Shown one piece after another: positions 1 through 4,556 of a stretch of DNA of 12,924 nt. Source of the DNA: Modestobacter sp. (GTDB taxonomy: Bacteria > Actinomycetota > Actinomycetes > Mycobacteriales > Geodermatophilaceae); NCBI GenBank assembly GCA_025963425.1, contig JAOPUQ010000206.1, positions 1 to 12,924 of the forward strand. The letters are read 5' to 3'. The stretch's first letter is position 1. Each line of letters begins with the position of its first letter. The translations under genes were made by a program, and so were the position numbers. The notes beneath the pieces are model-generated. The model ran no database searches and was not told the origin of the DNA. It was given only the letters and a program-made list of their open reading frames with translations.

Positions 1-145
1 GGGCCGCCGCGGCGGCCTGGTTGGCTCCCTTGCCGCCGGGGGCCAGGGTCGCGGCGCGCGCGATCACCGTCTCGCCGCGACCGGGCAGCCGGTCGACGGC
101 GGCGAGGACGTCCTCGTTGAGACTGCCGACGACGGTGACGGACAC
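1..145 (-). CDS. rbsK: Ribokinase (PfkB family), N-terminal fragment
   Basis: Only the first 48 codons are inside the window; the gene continues past the left edge. The start is GTG at 145-143, with GGAGGT (minus strand, 156-151) five bases upstream. The translation shows the N-terminal hallmarks of ribokinases: a VVGSLNED strand-turn, then LPGRGET, then GGKGANQAAAAA, which forms part of the sugar-binding wall of PfkB kinases. The family phosphorylates ribose or related sugars and nucleosides with ATP in the cytosol. The GGKGANQA signature favours ribokinase over other PfkB members, but the catalytic GAGD motif is outside the window, so substrate is inferred. It diverges from the methyltransferase at 252 across a 106-bp gap. 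Confidence 0.85.
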   Translation of the reverse strand, partial: MSVTVVGSLNEDVLAAVDRLPGRGETVIARAATLAPGGKGANQAAAAA

Positions 146-251
146 GGGGGACCTCCGGGAGCGGGGGAGCGGGCCCACAGCAGTACCAGACGGGCCGGTC
201 GTCGCTGACGAACCCGGGGCCACGACCCGCTGGAGAAGTAGCGTCCCGGTC
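146..251. promoter_or_regulatory. Divergent promoter region between ribokinase and methyltransferase genes
   Basis: This 106-bp gap must hold both outward promoters. On the plus strand TAGCGT (239-244) fits a TANNNT -10 element and is followed by exactly seven bases and then the ATG at 252, the geometry of a leaderless actinobacterial transcript. A Shine-Dalgarno-like GGAGAAG (232-238) also exists but lies 13 bases from the start. Two tandem copies of GGGAGCGG (157-172) lie just upstream of the ribokinase ribosome binding site. No clear operator palindrome was found. The promoter calls are inferred from spacing only. Confidence 0.35.
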
Positions 252-1016
252 ATGGCTGACCGCCCGGCGCGGGTGCGCAACGACCCGGCCCAGTACGACG
301 ACCTGACCGACCAGTGGTGGAAGCCGGCCGGCGGGTTGGCGATGCTGCACTGGCTGGCCGCATCCCGCGCCCAGCACGTGCCCCCGGCACCCGGCCCCGG
401 CGCCGTCCTGGTCGACCTGGCCTGCGGTGGCGGGCTGATGGCCCCGCACGTGGCCCGGCTCGGCTACCGGCATGTCGGGGTGGACCTCGGGGCGGCCGGG
501 CTGGCGCTGGCCCGGGCGCACGGCGTCGCGGCGGTGCGCGGCTCGGTGCTCGATGTCCCGCTCGCCGACGGGTGCGCCGACGTGGTGATCGCCGGCGAGA
601 TCCTCGAGCACGTCGCCGACGACGGACGGGTGCTCGCCGAGTGCGCGCGGCTGCTCAAGCCCGGCGGGACGCTGGTCGTCGACGCCATCGCGGCCACCCG
701 ACTGGCCAACCTGCTCGCGGTGCGGATCGGCGAACGCCTCCCCGGCGGCCCGCCGCCGGGCATCCACGACCCCGCGCTGTTCGTCGACCGGGCGGCGTTG
801 GCGGCCACCGCCGACCGGGTCGGGCTGGACCTGCGCCTGATCGGGCTGCGCCCGTCCCTGGCCGACCTGCTCGCCTGGCGGCGGGGACGGCGCCCCGGCG
901 TCCGGATGCGACCGATGCGCTACACCGGCGTGCTGTTCGCCGGCTACGGCCGGAAGCGGCCGGTGGGGCCGTGGATCAGCGAGCCGCCCGCCGCGCACGT
1001 ACCGTCGAGCGCATGA
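252..1016 (+). CDS. Class I SAM-dependent methyltransferase (UbiG / Methyltransf_11-like)
   Basis: The 254-residue product has the Rossmann methyltransferase layout. Motif I is VLVDLACGGG (residues 52-61), the acidic end of strand 2 is VGVDLG (75-80), the region GSVLDVPLADGCADVV follows (97-112), and the post-II element is LLKPGGTLVV (134-143). The QWWKP segment near residue 21 resembles the N-terminal region of UbiG-type quinone O-methyltransferases. The ATG at 252 was chosen because conserved sequence begins just after it; the open frame extends upstream but has no domain content. It ends 43 bases before the type III polyketide synthase, so it probably methylates that enzyme's phenolic or pyrone product. 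This substrate is inferred from context. Methylation of an unrelated small molecule remains possible. Confidence 0.85.
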   Translation: MADRPARVRNDPAQYDDLTDQWWKPAGGLAMLHWLAASRAQHVPPAPGPGAVLVDLACGGGLMAPHVARLGYRHVGVDLGAAGLALARAHGVAAVRGSVLDVPLADGCADVVIAGEILEHVADDGRVLAECARLLKPGGTLVVDAIAATRLANLLAVRIGERLPGGPPPGIHDPALFVDRAALAATADRVGLDLRLIGLRPSLADLLAWRRGRRPGVRMRPMRYTGVLFAGYGRKRPVGPWISEPPAAHVPSSA

Positions 1017-1063
1017 GCCAGAACGGCCTGCCGGGGCCGAAGGTGCTGGTGGCGCGCACGTGA
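1013..1063 (+). other. 16-codon mini-ORF bridging methyltransferase and polyketide synthase
   Basis: An ATG at 1013 overlaps the methyltransferase stop (ATGA, 1013-1016) and opens a 16-residue frame, MSQNGLPGPKVLVART. Its TGA at 1061-1063 overlaps the GTG start of the next gene (GTGA, 1060-1063). The arrangement would let a terminating ribosome step through the gap and restart on the synthase gene, which lacks a strong ribosome binding site. I see no sequence relative for the peptide, and chance occurrence in GC-rich DNA is quite possible. Confidence 0.25.
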
Positions 1064-2088
1064 CGGCGGCGGTGATCACCGGCGCCGGCCGGGCGCTGCC
1101 CGCGACCTACGAGCAGGACGCCGTCTGGGAGGGCTTCTTCGCCCAGCACTACGCCGGCGTCCGGTCGGCCGAGCGGATCTTCAAGGCGACCGGCGTCCGC
1201 ACCCGGCACGCCGTGGCCAACCCGGTCGACGAGGACCTGTCGAACTGGGGCACCGGCGCCCGGATGGAGCGCTACGTCGCCGAGGCGCTGCCGCTGGGCA
1301 AGCAGGCCGTCGCCGGGGCGCTGGACGCCGCCGGGCTGGCCCCCGGGGACGTCGGCCTGTTCGCCGTCGCCACCTGCACCGGGTACGCGACCCCCGGCCT
1401 GGACATCCGGCTGGCCAGCGACCTGGGCATGCCGGTGGGCCTGCAGCGCCTGCTGGTCGGGCACATGGGCTGCTACGCCGCCCTCCCCGGGCTCGGCGCG
1501 GTCACCGACTTCGTGACGGCCCGGTCCCGTCCGGCGGTGCTGCTGTGCTGCGAGCTGACCAGCCTGCACGTCCAGCCGGCCCAGCGGGACCTCGACCAGG
1601 TGGTGGCGCACGCGCTGTTCAGCGACGCCGCGGCCGCGGTCGTGGTGCAGCCCGGCGCCGGGCGGGGACGGCGGATAGCCGGACTGGTTGCCCGCACCGA
1701 CTCCTCGACCGCGGACCACATGACCTGGGACGTCACCGACCTGGGCTTCCGGATGGGGCTGTCGCCGCGGGTGCCCGACGTCCTGGGCCGGCACGTCGGC
1801 GAGGTCGTCGACGAGCTGCTGGCCGGCGCCGGCCTGCGCACCGAGGACGTCGCCGGGTGGGCCGTGCACCCCGGTGGTCCGCGCATCCTCGACGTCGTCC
1901 GGGACGAGCTGGGGCTGCCCGAACGGCAGGTGGCCGCCTCCAGGCGGGTGCTCGCCGAGCACGGGAACTGCTCCTCCGCGACGGTGCTGCTGGTCCTCGA
2001 GGAGCTCGCCGACGTCGACGGCCCCGTGGTGGCCATGGCCTTCGGTCCCGGGCTCACGCTGTACGCGGCGCTGCTGCTGCCGGCCTGA
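1060..2088 (+). CDS. Type III polyketide synthase (chalcone synthase superfamily)
   Basis: The 342-residue product is a homodimeric-type ketosynthase that would extend an acyl-CoA starter with malonyl-CoA and cyclise it. The Cys-His-Asn triad is visible: Cys138 in GHMGCYAA, His270 in WAVHPGGPRI and Asn303 in HGNCSSAT. CTGYATPGLD (106-115) precedes the nucleophile at the usual spacing, DLGFRMGLSPRVP (227-239) is the family's internal loop, and the C-terminal GPGLTLYAALL matches the GFGPG region. Length is close to family norm (about 350). GTG at 1060 is chosen because the first strand (VITGAGRALP) follows at once; GTG 1072 is an alternative. It probably acts with the upstream methyltransferase to make a methylated alkyl-resorcinol, pyrone or quinone precursor; the exact product cannot be read from sequence. 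Confidence 0.92.
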   Translation: MTAAVITGAGRALPATYEQDAVWEGFFAQHYAGVRSAERIFKATGVRTRHAVANPVDEDLSNWGTGARMERYVAEALPLGKQAVAGALDAAGLAPGDVGLFAVATCTGYATPGLDIRLASDLGMPVGLQRLLVGHMGCYAALPGLGAVTDFVTARSRPAVLLCCELTSLHVQPAQRDLDQVVAHALFSDAAAAVVVQPGAGRGRRIAGLVARTDSSTADHMTWDVTDLGFRMGLSPRVPDVLGRHVGEVVDELLAGAGLRTEDVAGWAVHPGGPRILDVVRDELGLPERQVAASRRVLAEHGNCSSATVLLVLEELADVDGPVVAMAFGPGLTLYAALLLPA

Positions 2089-2129
2089 GAGGCGCGCAGC
2101 AACTCCTTCCTGCGCCCCCTCGGCGGACC

Positions 2130-2135
2130 TAATCT
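2130..2135 (+). promoter_or_regulatory. Possible -10 element for the DevR-like regulator gene
   Basis: TAATCT fits the actinobacterial TANNNT -10 pattern and lies 38 bases before the GTG start at 2174. It sits inside GGACCTAAT (2125-2133), a 9-mer repeated in the DevR-like box before the stress-protein gene (3468-3476). No good -35 hexamer is visible. It would make the regulator independent of the polyketide synthase transcript. Confidence 0.3.
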
Positions 2136-2138
2136 CGG

Positions 2139-2159
2139 CCCCACCGCTCGTCGGTGGGG
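2139..2159 (+). terminator. 8-bp GC-rich hairpin between polyketide synthase and regulator
   Basis: CCCCACCG (2139-2146), a five-base loop CTCGT, then CGGTGGGG (2152-2159) forms a perfect stem 50 bases downstream of the synthase stop. It lacks a T-tract, as is common in actinobacteria. It also lies directly before the GAGGAGGG ribosome binding site of the next gene, so it could instead be a 5' leader structure or an operator palindrome. The terminator call is the simplest reading. Confidence 0.4.
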
Positions 2160-2173
2160 GCGAGGAGGGTCCC

Positions 2174-2824
2174 GTGGACGCTGCTGCCGGTCCAGTGCGG
2201 GTCTTCCTGTTGTGTCTCGACGAGGTCTTCCGCCGGGGCCTGGCCAGTGTGCTGGGCGACGACCCCCAGCTGATCGTGGTCGGCGAGGCCGAGACCGCCG
2301 CCGACGGGCTGGTCCGCGTGCCGGCCGTGCGGACCGATGTCGCCGTCCTCGACCTCCCGCTGGCCGGCGGGGCAGAGCTCTGCCGGCGGCTGCGCGGCGG
2401 ACTGCCGGGGCTGCGCTTTCTCCTGCTGTCCGCCGACGACACCGCCGCGGCCCAGGCGCCGGTGCTCGGGCCGGGGGTCTCCGGGCACCTGCGCAAGCCG
2501 GTGCGCGGCCGGACCCTGGCCGCCGCCGTGCACGTGGTGGCGGCCGGCCTCCCGCTGACCCCGGCCGGGCTCAGCGGCGTCATCGAGCGCCGCCGCTCGG
2601 AGCCCACCGGCGACCGGTTGGCCGGCCTCACCGTGCGCGAGCGGGCGGTGCTCCGGCTCATCGGGGAGGGGATGACCAACCGTCAGATCGCCGACCGGAT
2701 GGGGCTGGCCGAGAAGACGGTGAAGAACTACACCTCGCACCTGCTGGCCAAGCTCGGGCTCGAGCGGCGCACCCAGGCGGCGATTCTCGCCACCCGGTTG
2801 CGGGAGCCGGACCACCGCGGCTGA
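2174..2824 (+). CDS. DevR/DosR-like NarL-family regulator with a degenerate receiver
   Basis: 216 residues from a GTG preceded four bases upstream by GGAGGG (2164-2169). The receiver domain spans about residues 8-125 and a LuxR-type helix-turn-helix about 150-212. The C-terminus closely resembles mycobacterial DevR (DosR): GMTNRQIADRMGLAEKTVKN, then ERRTQAA. The DNA-contacting lysines and asparagine of the recognition helix are kept (Lys181, Lys184, Asn185). In the receiver, the phospho-acceptor Asp60 (VLDL) and the switch Lys108 remain. The Mg2+-binding acidic pair that DevR has near its N-terminus is replaced by Cys14-Leu15 (VFLLCLDEV). Phosphorylation is therefore doubtful, and an atypical, phosphorylation-independent regulator is inferred. 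No sensor kinase is nearby. Likely role, by homology: control of a hypoxia/dormancy or stress regulon. Confidence 0.85.
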   Translation: MDAAAGPVRVFLLCLDEVFRRGLASVLGDDPQLIVVGEAETAADGLVRVPAVRTDVAVLDLPLAGGAELCRRLRGGLPGLRFLLLSADDTAAAQAPVLGPGVSGHLRKPVRGRTLAAAVHVVAAGLPLTPAGLSGVIERRRSEPTGDRLAGLTVRERAVLRLIGEGMTNRQIADRMGLAEKTVKNYTSHLLAKLGLERRTQAAILATRLREPDHRG

Positions 2825-2850
2825 CCGCCCGGTCGGGCGGTCAGCCGCGG
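2815..2850. terminator. Bidirectional terminator, 16-bp perfect inverted repeat
   Basis: CCGCGGCTGACCGCCC (2815-2830), a GGTC tetraloop, then GGGCGGTCAGCCGCGG (2835-2850) is a perfect 16-bp stem. It contains the regulator's TGA stop (2822-2824) and lies between two convergent genes, so it can serve both. No T-tract follows, in keeping with actinobacterial terminators. Confidence 0.85.
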
Positions 2851-2875
2851 GTGGGGACGGGCGGGGTCAGGGCCC

Positions 2876-2909
2876 GGTCGATCGGAGTTGCGGGTCGATC
2901 GGAGTTGCG
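2876..2909. repeat. 17-bp perfect tandem direct repeat
   Basis: GGTCGATCGGAGTTGCG occurs twice with no gap (2876-2892 and 2893-2909), ending at the base before the stress-protein stop codon (2910-2912). It lies between that stop and the shared terminator hairpin. It could be a slippage duplication; no binding protein can be named. Confidence 0.9.
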
Positions 2910-3431
2910 TCAGGCGCCCCGGGCGAGCCGTCGGGCCGCGGTGCGGGAGACGGCGGGCCTGAGCAAGGTCTTGCCGACGGCACCCACGACGACGAGGTCG
3001 GCGCCACGCGCGGCCCCGGTGAGGGCGGCGAGCACGGCGGCGTCCAGCACGGCGGTCTGCACCTGGGCGGAGCTGCCGGTCTCGGCGACCGCCAGCCCCA
3101 CCCGCGCGTCGAGGTCCGCGCGGCGGTCCCGACTGCCGTCCGGTGCGTCGGTCACGGCGACGGCGACGACCGTCGCCTCGCGGCGGGCCGCTTCGCGCAG
3201 TGCCCAGGTCAGCGCGGCGTACGTGGCCGGCGTCTCGTCGTCGACCACGAGCAGCCACGGGTGTGGCCGACGGAGCGGGACCGGTGCCTGGTGTGGAGCC
3301 GGGGCGACCGAAAGCCGCAGCGGTGGCTCCGGGGGGGCCGGGGCCGGGGCCGGCTCGGGGACGTCGACGGAAGCGGATACATCGCGGAGCACGGGGGTGT
3401 CGAGGTCCGGGGGGGTCCAGCCAGTGGGCAT
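2910..3431 (-). CDS. Universal stress protein-like, short and degenerate
   Basis: 173 residues from ATG at 3431. Residues about 1-57 are a proline-rich, probably disordered leader. The USP fold then begins with PWLLVVDDETPATYAALTWA and an REAARREATVVAVAV strand-helix-strand pattern. The C-terminus, GADLVVVGAVGKTLLRP, aligns with the usual VGSHGRGG region. The canonical nucleotide loop, G-x2-G-x9-G(S/T), is incomplete: after GAVG the expected Gly-Ser/Thr is absent, so it probably does not bind ATP like MJ0577-type proteins. Longer upstream frames exist but carry no domain. There is no strong ribosome binding site, and a leaderless start is possible. A DevR-like box lies 35 bases upstream. It is the only gene for which the window offers a plausible target site for the neighbouring regulator. 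Confidence 0.7.
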   Translation of the reverse strand: MPTGWTPPDLDTPVLRDVSASVDVPEPAPAPAPPEPPLRLSVAPAPHQAPVPLRRPHPWLLVVDDETPATYAALTWALREAARREATVVAVAVTDAPDGSRDRRADLDARVGLAVAETGSSAQVQTAVLDAAVLAALTGAARGADLVVVGAVGKTLLRPAVSRTAARRLARGA

Positions 3432-3466
3432 GCGCAGATAGTCACCGGGTCGCTGCCGGTGGGGTA

Positions 3467-3480
3467 GGGACCTAATGCCC
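3467..3480 (-). promoter_or_regulatory. Candidate DevR/DosR box upstream of the stress-protein gene
   Basis: On the plus strand the site reads GGGACCTAATGCCC. The published mycobacterial DosR core is GGGACTWWAGTCCC; by eye 11 of 14 positions agree, including the outer GGGAC and CCC. Its centre is about 42 bases upstream of the ATG at 3431. If the mRNA starts at that ATG, the site would overlap the -35 region, the normal position for activation by DosR. The neighbouring regulator keeps the DosR DNA-contact residues. The match and the geometry are seen; the binding is inferred. Confidence 0.45.
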
Positions 3481-3545
3481 GGACGTACCTGTTCCGAGTA
3501 GAGCGGGTCTAGGAACCGGGCACCCCGCGAGCGTGTCACTCCACA

Positions 3546-3575
3546 GAGCGACCGGGCAGCCGCTCACGGTCGTTC
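3546..3575 (-). terminator. Possible terminator downstream of the acetyltransferase gene
   Basis: CGACCG (3549-3554) pairs with CGGTCG (3567-3572), with outer bases extending the stem apart from one mismatch in the minus-strand transcript. The loop is 12 bases. It starts 24 bases past the acetyltransferase stop. The stem is modest, so the two minus-strand genes may still be partly co-transcribed. Confidence 0.3.
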
Positions 3576-3598
3576 ACATTGCTCGCCTGTACGCAAGG

Positions 3599-4159
3599 TC
3601 ACCAGAGATCGCCGCGACGCCAGTCGCAGACCAGCCGGCCGTCGGGATCCAGATCGCCCGGGGTTGCCGGGGTCGGCAGCACGAAGACCTGCTCGTCCGG
3701 GGTGTCCACGATCCCGGTCGGGGTGAGCCCGGCCAGTGGGCCACGCCAGGGCAGCCACCCGCGGCGCAGGTAGAGCCTGGCGCCGTCCTCGCTGGCGGCC
3801 AGTGCGCCGAGCTCGGAACCGCCGGCGACCAGCCGTTCGGCGGTCGTCATCAGCGCGGTGGCGACCCCGCGGCGGCGGTACGCGGCGGCGGTGGTGACCG
3901 CCTCGACGTAGCCGGTGCGCAGCGTCTGCCCGCCGGCGATCAGGTGGCGGCCGACGACCGCGGCGTGCCCGGCCAGCTCGCCGTCCACGGTGGCCAGCAC
4001 GTGCACGCCGCCGAGGGTGTGCGACCAGTCGTCGTCGGAGAACCCTCCCCGGAAGGCGGCGTCCAGGAAGGCCCGTAGCTGGTCGAGCTCGGCGGGCGGA
4101 AGGTCCGCGGTGGGCGCCGTCCGGACCACAACCCGGGCGGCAGCAGGTGCGCTGCTCAC
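3599..4159 (-). CDS. aac(2'): Aminoglycoside 2'-N-acetyltransferase, AAC(2')-I family (GNAT)
   Basis: 186 residues from GTG at 4159. The protein parallels the chromosomal AAC(2') enzymes of mycobacteria (about 180 residues) along its whole length: FSDDDWSHTLGG (40-51), HAAVVGRHLI, LRTGYVEAV (80-88), the acetyl-CoA loop RRRGVA (95-100), ARLYLRRGWLPW (127-138), LTPTG (145-149) and the C-terminal CDWRRGDLW. The family transfers acetate from acetyl-CoA to the 2' amino group of gentamicin-type aminoglycosides; mycobacterial members may have other physiological substrates. The chosen start puts the first strand about where it begins in relatives; a longer frame to 4252 runs into the tRNA fragment and is rejected. 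It lies just beyond the candidate attachment remnant and reads away from it. It is probably an old chromosomal gene, since its base composition matches its surroundings. Confidence 0.9.
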   Translation of the reverse strand: MSSAPAAARVVVRTAPTADLPPAELDQLRAFLDAAFRGGFSDDDWSHTLGGVHVLATVDGELAGHAAVVGRHLIAGGQTLRTGYVEAVTTAAAYRRRGVATALMTTAERLVAGGSELGALAASEDGARLYLRRGWLPWRGPLAGLTPTGIVDTPDEQVFVLPTPATPGDLDPDGRLVCDWRRGDLW

Positions 4160-4556
4160 ACCGCCATCGTGCAGGAGTGTGCCGGTGCACGGCCGGGGGA
4201 GCGGAGAGCGGGTGACGAGAATCGAACGCGCACTGTCAGCCTGGGGAAGCACCCCGTGCGGTTTCGGCCTCTACAGATCTGTGCAGCTCGGAGGCGGTGA
4301 GGGCCTCCAGGTGGAAGGGGCCAGGAGCCCTGCGTGGCACGTACGTGCACAACGCCCGCATCGCACAGCGGCCAGCTCCGGGCTCTACCGGTCCCTCGGC
4401 CTCATGGTCGATCCGGGCGAGACATCTCCCCGCGCGTCCTCGTGCCCGGAGCGGCGGAGGCGACCCGAAGCACGTGTAGGGCAAGCCTCACCCATAGGAG
4501 GTTCCTCACCCGCACCACGGGTTCAGTGCGGCGTCGTCGATGCCGACCTTGGGTGC
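4160..4556. other. 397-bp gene-free stretch holding a tRNA fragment
   Basis: No convincing gene. It contains the tRNA-Gly 3' half copy (4206-4250) and a 6-bp hairpin, GGAGGC at 4290-4295 with GCCTCC at 4303-4308. CCTCACCC occurs twice (4486-4493, 4504-4511). A strong Shine-Dalgarno-like AGGAGGTT (4496-4503) has no ATG, GTG or TTG at a usable distance. The frame of the downstream GGDEF-EAL gene stays open through here, but its translation shows no domain. No recombinase remnant was recognised. Confidence 0.6.
4206..4250 (-). repeat. Partial copy of tRNA-Gly(CCC), 3' half (candidate attachment-site remnant)
   Basis: This stretch aligns with 7051-7094 in the same orientation. The first 22 bases are identical (4206-4227 with 7051-7072). 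The rest differs by two substitutions (4228, 4241) and one extra G (in the run 4243-4246), giving 42 matching columns of 45. It covers the acceptor 3' strand, the T arm and part of the anticodon arm, then stops. The D arm and the acceptor 5' strand are absent, and no CCA is encoded at the end, so it cannot make a tRNA. This is what is left behind when an element integrates into a tRNA 3' end and rebuilds the gene. Confidence 0.85.

Noticed and set aside
976..2679. Long minus-strand open frame opposite the polyketide synthase and regulator
   Set aside because: Its translation is low-complexity and Arg/Ser/Pro/Gly-rich, while the plus strand encodes two clear protein families; it is a GC-bias shadow.
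2876..2909. CRISPR-like repeat
   Set aside because: There are only two copies, they have no spacer, and no cas genes are present.
4206..4250. A second functional tRNA-Gly gene
   Set aside because: The D arm, the acceptor 5' strand and the encoded CCA are absent, and the anticodon loop has an extra base.
4160..4252. N-terminal extension of the acetyltransferase frame
   Set aside because: It reads through the tRNA remnant; family similarity begins after the GTG at 4159.
3915..4556. Upstream extension of the GGDEF-EAL frame
   Set aside because: It overlaps the acetyltransferase in antisense and the tRNA fragment, and contains no domain; ATG 4557 just precedes the first membrane helix.
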